From: Morchella semilibera | Taxonomy: Eukaryota > Ascomycota > Pezizomycetes > Pezizales > Morchellaceae | Assembly (NCBI GenBank): GCA_009192285.1 | Contig: WBVU01000005.1 | Span: 1,496,768 to 1,560,767 of the forward strand | DNA length: 64,000 nt | Reading direction: 5' to 3' | Shown here: one piece after another, positions 33,861 through 46,307 of the stretch | Position numbering within the stretch: the stretch's first letter is position 1 | Layout: every line of letters begins with the position of its first letter | Notes under the pieces: model-generated | What the model was told of the DNA's origin: nothing | The model's input: the letters and a program-made list of their open reading frames with translations, nothing else | The model's database searches: none | Made by a program: the position numbers and the translations under genes

Positions 33861-34651
33861 CTACATCCAAGCCCTACACGCAAACCTCTCCCTCCTCCAC
33901 ACCAGGCTCCCATCCGGCGCCTTCTCCAGCTCCCCGCCCGCCTCCACAAAGTAATCATTCCGCAACTTCTCGTTCACCTCCACGGCTTGCAGATGCGGCG
34001 GATAGTAGAACGTCTCGGACACGAACGCCGTGCCCTGCAGCGTCTGCGGGATCGACCGCTGTATCGCGTCCGTACACACCAGACTACCACACTCGTTAGC
34101 ACACCCCCGTGATACCCCTAGGAGGGGAGGGGGGGGGGGACATACATGTCTCCGCCGTTGAGCGACACCTGGACGCGCTCCCCACGCGCCGTTACCATCG
34201 TCACGTGGAAGGCCACGTTGCGCCTCTCGCGGCACCCCAGAAGCGTGGCGACGTACGCGCCGTACTTGCGCACCTCTGTGTCCTCGTAGCGCGGCACGGG
34301 GACGAGCAGTTTCGACGTGCCGAGGGTGTAGCGCGGGTGGAGGCGGAAGAGCACCTCGCCCACGGCCTGTCTGGGTCAGCTGGAGGTTCAGGAGTGCCCC
34401 GGGGGCGGGAGGGGGTGGAGTACAGGGCTGAGGAAGTTGTCTTTGAGCAGGAACTCGAAGGTTGTGAGGCCGAGGTTTCCGCACACTTCGCGCGCTTGAA
34501 CGAGGTTGAGGGAGTTCATGGGGACGGTGATGTTGGCGCGTTGGAGGATCACGATGGCGCCGTCGGTGAGGAGTTGGTGGGTTGCTGCTTCGGCGGAGAG
34601 GGGGGAGGTGAGGTCGAAGGTTGCATGGCCGGAGATGCTGCGGACCTCCAT
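33861..34651 (-). CDS. Uncharacterised three-exon protein, 223 aa
   Basis: Proposed exons on the minus strand: 34651-34424, 34366-34146 and 34083-33861. Introns are 57 and 62 bp, with GTACTC...ACAG and GTATGT...CTAAC...GGTAG. The coding sum of 672 bp is in frame. The protein begins MEVRSISGHATFDLTSPLSA and continues through GAIVILQRANITVPMNS, FEFLLKDNF, FRLHPRYTLGTSKLLVPVPR and NVAFHVTMVTARGE, and ends RRERFACRAWM. There is no signal peptide and no membrane segment. It is GC-rich compared with the flanks. I do not recognise the family. Even length of exon parts, good splice signals and a consistent frame across two introns argue for a real gene. A C-rich homopolymer lies in intron 2. The long plus-strand frame at 34109-34750 is its antisense shadow. 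Confidence 0.65.
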
Positions 34652-35537
34652 GGTGTCAAATCTGGGATAGTCGCTTCAAGTGCTGAGGGGTTAATTCCGG
34701 GTGTTGAGAGAGGGCGAGTCGCGACATCACGGGGAAGGAGGTTGAGGTGATGCGCGTCTCTTATCGCCGGCACTCGGCCGGGGGGATAAGAGTCGGATAA
34801 GGGTGGGATAAGCACGGCACAGACTAGGCCCAGCTGGGAAGGTGCAGCTTGAATGAGTCCTCTATTCCCACCTTTGCTCTTCCCCGCACCATATAAAGCC
34901 CCCCAAAGGTAACGGTGATTGGCGCAGCGCAGGCGAAAAACCCACAACCGTGCATGACGCCGGTTAATGCGCGTAGTTTTGATCCACTCGCGCTAGCTCG
35001 GCTATGGCCCGCCTACCGCAATCCCCCGAGATATTCGACTCGCGTGTATCGTTTGGTCTGGTAGCGATCGGAAGTGAGGTTTTAACAGGAGCCATAGAGA
35101 TACCACCGATCAACACAGTTTTCATACACGAGATTTATGTTTCAAATCTTGGCCTAATTCAGATTCTGGTGGGGTGGAGAGAGATGCGCTTCTGGGCACC
35201 TTCTTTGTGAATCAGAAGTAAAACTGGCCTATAGACACCTTCAGGTGCCTAGATACAAGATGCATAATTTTAAAACTCTCGGGACCCTGTGCTCCTCTGT
35301 TTCGCCACTTGCGACAATACATAATGGATATGCGAGCAACTACACGTCTGTACGGTCATGACATATCACTCGCATTAGCTATTAGCCAACCAAACATTTT
35401 ATTATATATTTGTTTATACTTCATAAAACCCAACATCTTGTTTTCCAAACTCGCCTTGATCTCTACACGCCCGCACCAAAGTACTAGTAAGCCCAACCAG
35501 ATGCGCCTCGCCCGCAACTATTGCCCAGAACTGATAT

Positions 35538-35668
35538 ATCCCGGATGTTCGAACACTGGCAGAATCCCTCTCATATGCATTACCGCCGGTAGGGACGTGG
35601 CGGTCCTTAGGATGTTCGCCGGTTTGCGCGTGAGGGGATTTCGCTGGCGGTTTGAACATTCGGGAGAT
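35538..35668. mobile_element. Foldback/TIR element, about 131 bp
   Basis: The left arm ATCCCGGATGTTCGAACACT continues to GGCAGAATCCCTC. The right arm, read as reverse complement, starts ATCTCCCGAATGTTCAAACC and continues GCCAGCGAAATCCCCTC. The arms are about 33 bp with several mismatches. It has no coding capacity, and the flanking duplication is unclear. Confidence 0.7.
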
Positions 35669-35999
35669 GGTAGGCATGCTTCCACGCTTTTGTCAAATAT
35701 AGACGTCTATTCAGGGGATTAATCTAGACTGGAACTGAGGGCTGACAATCGTCCTTTAGGAAAGTAGATTCCTATTCTGCTGGCTCGGAGTATAAGTGTG
35801 TTCCAGCGGTCTGGCATTCGCGGCCCATACAAAATCAAGCCCCAAATCACAGACCGCCGTATTCCCAGTCGTGGAAAATGCGGTAATTATGGCGCCTCTG
35901 CAATTCTTCCAATGACCTTTTCTGATCGCATGATTGCATCGAAGGGGGATGGGATAGGCGTTGCACACCACTGTTTTGGTTACGGATGTCTAGAGTAGT

Positions 36000-36840
36000 A
36001 AAAAATGAAAAGGAGAGTACAGAGAGGTGGAAGGAATCAAAAGAGTGAAAAAGAAATGGAATGAAAATAGTAATGATAATAATAACAATAAAAACAACGA
36101 AAATAATAAATGAAAATAGAGGTAGAGATAGAGATAAAGATAAAAATAAGGATGGGGTAGAAATAAATATAAAAATAAAAATAGAACAAATAATAAAAAT
36201 CATAGAAACGGTTATGTGTTATGTGCGGTAAACGTGTCAAAAGTGATTTTACCAACAGTGGTGAAAATAATACCAGCATTTATACCTTAAAATGAATGAA
36301 AGCACAGACCTTTTGGCCAAAATAGGATATATAATACCAGTGTATATGAATATTGTCCACCGGTGATGGGTCATTTTACCACCGGTGGCAGCTATTTTAC
36401 CACCGGTGTGAAACTGTTGGTATCAATGATAATGCAGACTAAAGACTGAAATTTAGCATTTAAACTGGAATAGGCACTGAAATCCGGCGCTTATACCACC
36501 GTTGGTAAAATTACTTTTGATATATTTACCGCTCTTTGGAAAATAAGGAAAATAAGGAAACAATGAAAGTAAAAAAATTAAAAACAATAAAAGTAATAGT
36601 AGAAATAATAAAATAATGAAAATAAAAAAATGAGGGAAATAGAAAAATAAGGAAAATAATAAAAACAGTAGGAACCGCAGAAATAGTAAAGGTAATAGAA
36701 ATAATAGAAATGGCTAGGGTAATAAAAATATGTCCACAACCGAAAAAAAATAATAACAGTCGAAAAAAAAAAGATTAATGAAGGAAATAAAAAATTAATA
36801 GAAACAAAATAATCCAAAGGAAAAAGAGCCAATAGTGATA
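36000..36840 (+). repeat. Purine-rich, A-rich low-complexity tract
   Basis: The plus strand is built of AAAATAA, GAAAATA, GATAAAG and similar words, nearly devoid of C, on both sides of a more complex core at 36225-36532. The open frames on the minus strand rich in F, Y, I and L are direct translations of this bias, not proteins. Confidence 0.85.
36225..36532. mobile_element. TIR MITE, 308 bp, inside A-rich tract
   Basis: The left arm GCGGTAAACGTGTCAAAAGT continues GATTTTACCAACAGTGGT, and the right arm read as reverse complement is GCGGTAAATATATCAAAAGT then AATTTTACCAACGGTGGT: about 38 bp with few mismatches. The interior repeats TTTTACCACCGGTG. It splits the purine-rich tract, which resumes on the far side, so insertion into a pre-existing tract is likely. 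Confidence 0.8.
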
Positions 36841-38618
36841 TCCCGTAGTAACAAGTTATGAGTTATCTTTAGTTGGTCTATTAGCCGCTATCATCACCCG
36901 AGTTGGCAGGCTCTCATCTGTGGAGATAACAAAGCGCCTAGATGCTCTCTGACTCGCCTGATTTAACTGCCTATCTGGCCTTACCCTACGATCTATCTTT
37001 CCGATCAAGACCGGATCAATAAATAGTATTACAGAACCTCCCTCGGTCACGGAGAACTTTGCCTATTAAAAGAAGAGGAAGGAAAATGGGGTTCAGGTCT
37101 TGTTAGGGCTTGAGCATTCTTCTAGGTGGACAAAATTTCGAGGCCTATCTCGAGACCTCCCGACCCAATCCTGTCTCTTCAGTCTTTGTGTCACATCTCG
37201 TTCCCATCGCTCAAAAGATATTATGTAGTGCGTAACACCCAATGGCAAGAATGCTTCCTCCTGGTCTCCCGTTACAAACTAAAGTAATAATAGAGGAGAG
37301 TGAGAAAGGATTAACATAAGCTTACTATGTATATACACTTCATTACACCTTTCTTGGAGGTCTCAATCAGCTAGGGGTCCATCCTCCTGTGTTTATTAAT
37401 TCTTTGATTTTAGATACCTGGTATGCTTATGGGAACAGGTTCAGCCCAAAGATGGTGGGGTCACTATCGTATCCTCGTTAATACGGTATTAGTACAGCAT
37501 TCTTTCTCGAATACCTGTTTAGTTCGGTGCTCGTCAGTAGTCCTCTGGTAGTGATTTCACCTCGCTTTTTTGTGCTGTATCCAAAGAGCACCGGGGGCTC
37601 CCTACATTCGATCCCTCCGTGCTAAGAAGAGAGGAAGGAAGCTCACCAACACATAATCTAAGAAGTATTATCACGCCCCTCGAGGTTGATCTTGGAATTA
37701 AATAGGCATACGCTATATCTAAACTTCCAGCGGACGGGTCGCGTCCGGCGTGTGGGTCAGAACCCAAAAGCGCAAGTAATCTGGACTCCTTCCTGACAAC
37801 CCTTATCGCCATAACTAAAGGGCGGGCACAATCTGGTCAGCGGGGCCATTCTTTGGCTGTCACCTATTATAATCACCTGAAGGATAGGGGGCGCTATTCA
37901 CATGTTCCAATAAGTATGATGCTCCGGCTCCGACGATTCGGTCAGAACGCCTTGGGCCATACCTTCAAGAGTGTGTCGAGGATCTAGACCATTGCTTATG
38001 CAATACCCCCCCCCCCCCATAGGACCAGTGTTGAAGCTTGCTAAGTCGCCGGGACTTAGCTGACGTGCCCTTCTGTGAGGATCTGGTGGGCTCGGAACTG
38101 AATAAATCATGAGGGCCTACAAGACTAGAGATGATATACAGGGACGATGTTTTCAGGGCCTTGGAGTGGCGCTCCATCGCAAGATCACTCGATATATATA
38201 TAACATGATTTTGATATTTATTACTACGCCATACGATTAGAGACCATGATGATCGGCGAACGTGTCATCTACGACAATTGTCTTATTTCCCTGATATTAA
38301 AGAGTCGGGTCATAAATGATAGTGGGAACTGTGGGGACTCTATAAGTATACGTGTATGATACCACAGGTGGAAAGGTAGTGTTGTGGAACTGATAGATAG
38401 GGTCGCCATATTTCACACTGCAAAGAATATCATGACATCGAGATTAAAAGAAAATTCGTCAGGACGAAATAAAGGGTATATAAATATCAGAGCAAAGCGA
38501 GATGAGCAGATGCAGAGAGATGTGATAAAGGCAATAGAGCAGCCAACAAGAAAACGTCCTCACCCGCTCCGGGTTTCCTAGGACACTAGTGAGGACGTGG
38601 TAGGTGCGAAAATGCCCA
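36841..38618. other. Gene-free interval
   Basis: No gene is supported. A 92-codon minus frame at 37534-37812 has an ATG but no recognisable domain. A run of 10 C lies near 38007. Confidence 0.45.
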
Positions 38619-40679
38619 CTAGAAATGGGGGAAGTAGTCCCCCCACGGGGTACTATCAAAAGAACCGTAAGGAAGACTCCTAAGACTAAGAAAAGATTCT
38701 ACGAAGAGATATAATCGCCCAAGCGGAACAGCCGTAATAGTGGCAATTACGGGTGGAACTGTAAATAGGAGGAAACAAATGAAAATTGCATCGTAAAGGG
38801 TCCACTTACTCTGAGTGTAGTCGTCAAGAAAATCGAAGATGGGGGCATAGTAGAGCGTAAACACATTAAAGAGGGCATTATAACCACTGTTATACAACGC
38901 CTGGAGAAATAAGACGTACGATGGTACGACAGCCATCACACAGGACGACACCCGCCAAAGCAGGCGTTCTACCGGGGATGGAAAATGTGTATTCCAGGCA
39001 GCTGCATGGCAGGCGCCGTAGAGAAGTAGGATAAGAATGGCAGATGACACGTTTGAGATGTATATTTCGTCCAGGATATCGCTAGCGTCGAGAGCGGACA
39101 CGTGGCTTAATAATTCAACCCTAGGCCATTTGGATCGCTTTCCAGCTTCGTGGGCTTTGGCAGCCTCGTTTAGGAAATCGAGGTCTTCCGAGGGCATTAC
39201 ACAATTCATCCGAGAATCCGATACGTGGTGGACAGTGACAGCTCCAAGGTCGAGGAAATGATCCCTGTTGATTATCAAACGTGTGGGATCGGCGACCGAA
39301 GCTTCGGCTAGCCGTAGTACTTGTCGTTCTAGTACTTGTTGTTCTCGCCAGCGTGCTAGCCTACCAGGAAAGAGCACGGTGTTTGTTGTGGGCTGTGGGC
39401 GGTGGGGGGTGTAATGTCGCCTCTCTATGAATAATCGTTTGTCTATATGTAATCGTTAAGGATATGTCAGTCTGATGTATGTATATATATATATGTGTGT
39501 GCACGCCGGTGGAAAAATAAGAATTGTAAACAAGGACCGCTAGCTCGCGCCTTTTAGGGGTCGGTTGGGGCAGTCGATCATATACATACCTCTTAAGTTA
39601 ATATGCAGCTCAATCTTTAAGGAACGACCTTGATATTTTCCTGTATTTTGATTAATGCTCTCAGCGTATAACTGCATCCGGTCGCTAGTACCAGTGATAA
39701 TACCGGGTACAGCCAGAGGTTCGCCTACGTCTTGTGGCTTGTTGAACCAAAAGGCGTACATCCCGACGGCGCAAATTACATGCATCGCGACGTGGATCTC
39801 TAGCAGGGTGACGGGCAGACCGCTGGCCTTGCGAACAATGCACTGCACCAACATCCACACTGCCTGCAAACACACCATCGTCTTTCCCAAAACCTCCGCC
39901 TTGCCTTTGTCTTGGACCTCACGGTAGTGGATAAATTCTCGCTTTATAAGCATCTCCGCCTCCGGCTCCTCGGGTTGGTTCCTGCTGACCGGGGCAGTAA
40001 GGGTGCTCCCAAACCCTACCTCCGGCTCGGGTCGATCCGGGTCTAATTCATGAAATTCTACCGCGTCCTCTGTCTTAGCCGCTTCGACTACCGTATTCAC
40101 AGTCTGTTTCATTAATTCCTTAAACGTTCTCTCTTCAAGTACCTCCCCCGTGGTCTTGGTACGTGCTAGGACGAGGTAAGCCCGAGTACTGAGAGTATTT
40201 TTAAAGTTGGCTGGTACTTTATACGCCGGTAAAAATGAGACCCCGCCCATGGTCACAAAAAACGCGCCCTTCATGCGAAGGGTGTCCTCCGTACTATTGG
40301 GCACTATGCCATAAAGGTCGCACCACTTCCGGTGAAACTCTCGCGCCTGCTGCCACTCGTAGAAAGCGACTGCAAGCACGACCTCCGGCGCCAACATCCC
40401 GACGATGACGAAGTAAAGCCTATGTTTCACCTTCTGCCAGGTCGTGGCGTTCGGTTTCACGTTGGGATGAATCGCTGTCCAGACACATAGACCAAGAGTC
40501 AATACCGAAGTAAGGATAATGCTAAAGGTTCCCCGACCCTTAGGCTCCTTCTTCCACCCCGGATCAGCGACGGGGGTGGCGGGGACATCAACACCGGCGG
40601 CGGTGGTGTTTAGAGTAGGAGCTGCCAGGCAATATGCGGCCTGCCAGGCGAGCGAGACTAGGGTGGCCTTGTTGCTCAT
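38619..40679 (-). CDS. Fungal-specific multi-pass membrane protein, 608 aa
   Basis: Proposed exons on the minus strand: 40679-39590 and 39355-38619, with a 234-bp intron (GTATGT ... GCTAG) that carries a TA/TG microsatellite. The sum of 1827 bp is in frame. The protein begins with a hydrophobic leader (LVSLAWQAAYCLAAPT). The family hallmark GRGTFSIILTSVLTLGLCVW follows, then TAIHPNV and a second segment (FVIVGMLAPEVVLAVAFYEW). Further hydrophobic segments lie at about residues 270-320, and several more in exon 2. Exon 2 holds a conserved AAWNTHFPSPVERLLWR and ends RLYLFVESFLSLRSLP, as in many uncharacterised fungal proteins of this type (family recognised from memory; molecular function unknown). 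The two halves only make a full family-length protein if joined, which supports the intron. It probably sits in the plasma or an endomembrane. Confidence 0.8.
39476..39499. repeat. TA/TG microsatellite in intron
   Basis: A short run of alternating TATATATATATA followed by TGTGTGTG. It lies within the proposed intron of the membrane-protein gene and may explain why this intron is longer than the others in the window. Confidence 0.7.
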
Positions 40680-43491
40680 CGAGGTTGGCCGGCAGTAATG
40701 ATCGCTGTGCAGGACGGTAACGATGGTAGGAATAAGATGTCGAGGTCCAAACCCGGCGGGGCTCTGATTATAATAATATTCGTGTCCGGTTCGATTTCTG
40801 TATTAGCATGCACGTCAGTACCCGTAGTAAAATACTACGTACGGTAACCCTAACGGTGAGGTGTAATATGAACTCTTTTGTCCGTGAACCTGGGCTGAGC
40901 TCTTGAAACATACTGGAGAAACAGTAACACCATACCTTGCAAGAATGCGCACTTGGAGATTGATGTTGATGGCTGCCACGAGTTAACCTAGCATCTATGG
41001 CCAGCATCCATGGCCAGCTGCGCGAGGGTGAGGTGAGGAAATATAGGGAAGCTTCAGCATTTGCTGTGGGCACTCAATGTAGCGCCTAGGCCTCCGCCTT
41101 ACGACTCTGTAGCCTATCCTTACCTACCATAGCCCACGATTGTAACACTGAAACATATTGTGTGCTCCCACAACGAGTGCGCCAGTGCTTGATTGGCTTG
41201 GGTGGTTTTTCAGCTTCTTGGCATATATGAATTCGGGGGACAACCCCGACCGACAGCTAGTGAAGGGTAGAAGTTACCATACAAGGAACCCCGCCGGTCC
41301 TGATCTCAACCTTGGAAACAACGATCCAGTGAAAAAAGAATACTGCAAATACTCTAGTCCCGCCCCCGCTCGAGCTGAAGGAAGAATTAGTCTCTCTTTG
41401 TGGAACGGAGCCAATCAAGAACTTCCAACTATTACCACAAAACTGAGTTAGTGTTGGATTTGTTATTCCCCACTGCCCAGCCACCGACCGCAGCGCTCAA
41501 GTAGCACTCTGTGGGTGGTGGGAAGAGAGGAGTTGGCACGCATGAGTGGTAACTCACACTCGATTGAGTTTTTCAAGATCTGTAGATTGGGGGGCAAAGC
41601 TCGTTCGACCGGACGTGCCGGAGTCTCTAATACGTAGGATTCCCTGGCGAGATAGAGATTCATAGGGGGGGTAATGATCGAGGCTAAGCAAACTTTGACA
41701 AACCAGAGTACAAGAAATCTGTGGTCTCAGCCCGGCAACTCCTCAGGCAATGGAGAGTACTATTTGCGAGCGTTTTCCACCAATTCCATGTGCAGGTAGG
41801 TGTGGGTACGGTGCCGATAGGGAAACGAGCCTCCACCGTAGGCGCATGAACATCTGCAACCCACACGAACAAGGCTGAAATATTCGTGGACTGTCTAGGT
41901 AAGCAACCAACAGATTACATATCGGAATATGGCAGCAATCTGTGGACGAGTACCCCTATCAAGAATTTACTTAAAGACGACCCCAAGGTATCTATTTAGT
42001 AACTCTTTGGAACTTACTATATTACTCCCCCCACGTGATGAGATATTTTATCCCTGCCAATAGCTTGGGGTCTAAGATGAAAATAAATATCGGTGGGACG
42101 ATGTAAAGTAGTCATGACAGTAGTGCGCATCCGACGAAAATTTTAGTGGTGCCCGTGGACCGCCGGTGTTCGTCAAGTTCCTGCTACAGCATTTGGTATC
42201 AGTCCGTCGCAGCATTGGAAAACAATAATCAGAAGCCTAATACAGATCCCCAATTCTATGTAAATATCGATGTGCAGGAAACTCAGGCCTGGGGAGATAA
42301 GAAAAGGAAATTTTATTAATTAATTGATCAGTAAGAGGTGAGAGTAGACGAAATAGAAGAATAGAGAAGTATGTCTAGCTGATTACTCACCCAAAAATCA
42401 AGTCTACTGACCTCGGGGGAGTACAATACCATTAGCCGTCTGTTACCTTGGAATCGATTGTTACTACTCGATTCCTGCGCCATAGTATGCCCTTTTGTGC
42501 ATTCCGAACCTCTACTCCTCCTAGAATCAGCGGTATTGCGTAGGAGTGTTTCTGGGGTCTGGCTGTAGGGGGGACTTGCGATACTGAGTTGATTGGGCTA
42601 TAGGCAGTCTTGTGTACTGGGGATAGGACATGCCGTGTGTTTGTCGTAATTGCGTGTGGACTGGGGGATGTGCCTGGGTTCTGGGCGCGCTTTACAACAA
42701 ATGTTGCATGATGCCGGGCACGCGGTAGTGCTCTGTGCGCCCGCAGCCAGGACAGGAGGGGCTCAATATTATATTGTACCAGTCTTTACCCAGGCTTTAT
42801 ACTACGCGGCTACCTTGAGGCTTTACCGGCCCTGGGAAAGAATTAATTAATGCATCTCCCGGCGCCAACCAACTTTAGCGGGCAAATTCAGATGCCTTAA
42901 TTTGAGCAGAGAATCTAATAACATTTTCGATGTATTTTTCGATAATGTTCTTGTATGGGTGCTTTTTTCTAGAGCCCTTTCTAGGCACCTGTGACTAGTT
43001 TATAGCGTCAACTATTCCCGGCTGGAGAGGTAGGGGGAAAGGTGCCGGGGGAAAGGCATTGGTATGGTTCCCCGAACTACACGTTCGACTAAATAGAAAG
43101 GGAAAGGTGATGGGAAAGGTATCGGTGAATGTATTATAAATGGAGTGTGGAAGTTTATTGCGGGGGAAATCGGGAAAGGATGTGTAACAGAATGAACTAG
43201 GAAAGATACTGGGAACTAAACGCATAGGAGAACATATTAGGCGCACGTCAGCATATTAATATCTCACCTAAAGATTGATGGTGTCAGTGATAAGATCTAC
43301 GCTGGTCACAATGGCGAGTGTTCAGCTCCGGTCATGCTCAAAATCAATGTCCTTGAGCGTTGAGGTAGCCACACAGCGAACTTGAGGTTCCGTCTACAGA
43401 TTCGTTTCCCCATGCCAATCATAAGCCATTCACAGTGATTCTATTTAGCACAAGGCCTAGCTTAGGAATACGATATATTTACTGCCGAACT

Positions 43492-43581
43492 ATGAGCTCT
43501 ATTGAGATTTCCGACGACAAGCAATATCCAGTGCACCACCAGATTACGGCCGACGACATCCTAGCTGCCTTCAAACTTTAA
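43492..43581 (+). CDS. Possible 29-residue peptide or orphan exon
   Basis: ATG to TAA reading MSSIEISDDKQYPVHHQITA plus DDILAAFKL. The codon choice (GAC, AAG, GCC, TCC) resembles the real genes here, and the composition (acidic, ending in an amphipathic stretch) looks protein-like. There is no recognised domain and no splice partner that I could establish. It could be chance. Confidence 0.2.
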   Translation: MSSIEISDDKQYPVHHQITADDILAAFKL

Positions 43582-44308
43582 AAGACCGAAACCCATGTAT
43601 ATCTTTCTAGCCCTACGTCTTCTGCCCTCTGACCGACCCACCCGCTGGTGCTGTGCTAGGTAGAGCGGCCGCGCTTTATACTCCATAAGCTACCATGCCA
43701 CCGCCGACCCGGGCTCTAAATCCCCTCTTGCCCCTAATAAGAGCACAACGAGTGCACCGCGGGTTAAGAGACGCGGCCAATGCATACCCCCCCCCCCCCC
43801 ACCCCTCCACAAGATCCGACATTACCCAGACCAACAACACTCCCATTCTCCTCCCCCCCTCATTCATATCCGTGAACTTTCCCACAAATACATCATCCCT
43901 TCACTGGGAAACCTTATAACCCCTTCAGGTTGACGGACGTAGTCGCCGTTGCGCTTGTCGCACCCCCGCGAGAGGTATCGGCAAGCTCATCACCGCGAGA
44001 CTAGCGCTTGGAGATGGTCTCATTGCACGGAAGACAAGAACCGGTGGGCGCGCTGTGTAATACCACAAGGTCAGTTGTATTGCGCATAGCCGGGATGGAC
44101 CCCTTGTGTTATGTATTGTAGATATTGGGGTTGGTCTGCTTTGGCATCTCTCATTACAGCACACCATGCACCCACCACGCCCTCAAACGAGGATGATTCC
44201 ACTGTTCCTCCTATCCTGCCTTAGCTATAGGTAATCTAACACAAAGAGTACTTAAATGTAGAGAGGCATCGCGTTCCGCGCATGACCTTGTCGAGGCTGA
44301 GAACAGTT

Positions 44309-44337
44309 GTTGTTGTTGTTGCTGCTGTTGTTGTCGC
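44309..44337 (+). repeat. TTG trinucleotide microsatellite
   Basis: GTTGTTGTTGTTGCTGCTGT and onward, about nine imperfect units. It generates leucine- or valine-rich spurious frames on the plus strand and a glutamine run on the minus strand. Confidence 0.85.
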
Positions 44338-45683
44338 GTCGTGTAATGATGAGGCTCTGCGTTGTGGATCGGTGGTTGCGTGCCAAGAAAAAAAAAAAAA
44401 AAGAACCCCACTACCCCGCTACCCCGCTATCCCACAACAATATTTTTTCATCAACCCGACTACGGTATTGTACTTCGACTACACATCTCTATATATTCGC
44501 CTTAACCTCACCTCCACCCCCCACCCCCACCCCCACCTGCACCTCCAGACTCCATGATCCTACCACCGTCACGACCAAGACTGCCTCCGCAGATCCGCCC
44601 GTAAACGACTCCACCACACACACTCGGCTACGCGACATAGCTCCGGCTACAACCATCCACCACATCAACCTCGCCCTCGCATATAGAGGTCCGCACGGAT
44701 CTGTCTTAGGTTCAACCCTAGATCCCCCCAGGTTCGGCACGGTGTATACGGCCTTTCCTCCCCCGTTGGTGGTTAATCGGGGTTCTACTAGCAGGGAAGG
44801 AAGCGCGAGCCTCTTTTCCTCCTATGTCGCACTAGTCTACTCGTATCTCCGACGACTGCGTCTCAATGTGCTAAATGGCAGGTTCACCCCCTACTCAGCA
44901 TGCACTTTGGATAGATATTGCTTCGCTATTGTGAAGCCAAAGTCCTTCCGGATTAACCTGGTAACGGTAAGCCCTGCTGTGTTCCTATTGCTATTCAGAG
45001 TCGTGCGGCGAAATCATGTTGGCCATGCTTTGCTCTTTCAGATGAATAACCTAGACTCAGCTAGTATATTTTTCATTTTTTTCTCAACTACATACGCATG
45101 TATATACCTCACATCTCATTAATACATCTATCTGTAAAGTCAGACAAACTGCTCGATACACATGTCAAGAAACATGTCCTATCAGACAGAAGATTTCTCG
45201 CCCGATGCCCTCCCAGGTACACCTAGCCTGTTTCTCGAGTGAGACATTCCCCACATGTTCTCCAGGTTGACAACGTCACACCTCTTCCGACGGCGCGACA
45301 CCCCCCCACCCCCCCGGGACCCATATCTCATCCGACGAGTACTCGTTTTTATAGGAGTGCTGTCTGCCTTTGCTCCATTCTTGCTTGCTCCTGAATTCCG
45401 CTGGTCCGAGGGGTACTTTAGATGAGCTGGTTTACCCGGGGTGGCTTCTGGGTTGGCTGGTTTTGAAGTGTCTTGTAGGTGGTTCTAAGAGGGCGAGGGG
45501 CTCTCTGCCCTACTAAATCTCTCCGCTAATGATAACATGAACGCCTAACTACTTATATCAATATAACACCTTTTACCCCTAACATCCCGCCTTCAACTCA
45601 GGCCGTTCTAATCATACGCTACACCACTCTTATTCAATAAATCCGATTTCGATCTCGCGGTGAATGTAAAAATATATTTTTTA

Positions 45684-45732
45684 AAGAGAAAAAGAAAAGA
45701 AAGAAAGAGAGAAAGAAAACCGAAAAAAAACC
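45684..45732 (+). repeat. GAAA-type purine tract
   Basis: About 50 bp of almost pure A and G (AAAGAGAAAAAGAAAAGAAA and on). Simple-sequence DNA, non-coding. Confidence 0.8.
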
Positions 45733-45876
45733 GGTCACATACCATTACTCCTTATTTTTTCTTTCTCCTCGAATTTTTTGTTGTTCATATTTATTACTAG
45801 GGATTTTCTTATTGCTTATGTTTAATACGTAGAATTTTCCAAGGAGACTAATTTGGTCAACATCCCCTGAGGCTAA

Positions 45877-46015
45877 ATATTGGTTCTTGGTGGCCGGGTT
45901 TTAGTGTGGGTAGGCCGTCAAGAGCTTATGACTTGAGCTGGAAAATTTGGAGATACGAGTCTTCAGTGGCCTGGGGAATATGTATTTTCTGCCATTCCCA
46001 CAATGAAATCTGTAA
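45877..46015 (+). repeat. Dispersed repeat R1, copy 3
   Basis: Begins CTAAATATTGG and contains CTTGGTGGCC, a GGTTTTAGTGTGGGTA loop, then GGCCGTCAAG, a 10-bp stem with one mismatch. Downstream, CTGCCATTCCCACAATGAAA matches the region near 29550 (TTGTCATTCCC) only loosely. The class is unknown. Confidence 0.55.
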
Positions 46016-46064
46016 ATGAACCTAACTATGCATGGAATTTCTGATCTAAATGTAGTTCTTATTC

Positions 46065-46121
46065 AAAAGTCCCGGGACAACGCAACCGCGAGTTACTACG
46101 GGGCCTTGTCCCGGGATTTTT
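46065..46121. mobile_element. Small foldback, 57 bp
   Basis: AAAAGTCCCGGGACAA and, 25 bp later, TTGTCCCGGGATTTTT. The 16-bp arms would form a stable stem with a central CCCGGG. It is probably a minimal foldback element or a deletion product of a TIR element. Confidence 0.6.
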
Positions 46122-46307
46122 GACATGGAGGTATATCAACAGATTCTTCTACCTACAGCTCTATCAGTGAGATTTTCTATAGGGTTGTGGAGAGTTGATA
46201 TTTTTCCCCTAACAGATGTCTAAAGTTAGTTATATTTTGTCTGATGATGATATAGCTGTTATAGATTGTCTCCCGGTGTTAAAGAGCTTGATTTCAACTT
46301 CTGATAG

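Noticed and set aside
34109-34750. 213-codon plus-strand frame rich in G, E and V
   Set aside because: Antisense of the three-exon gene at 33861-34651, whose introns and frames agree on the minus strand.
36037-36832. Minus-strand frames very rich in F, Y, I and L, resembling membrane proteins
   Set aside because: They are translations of the purine-rich tract on the plus strand and have no real sequence complexity.
44307-45122. 271-codon plus-strand frame
   Set aside because: It opens inside a TTG microsatellite, crosses an A run and a C/A-rich tract, and shows no domain or splice logic.
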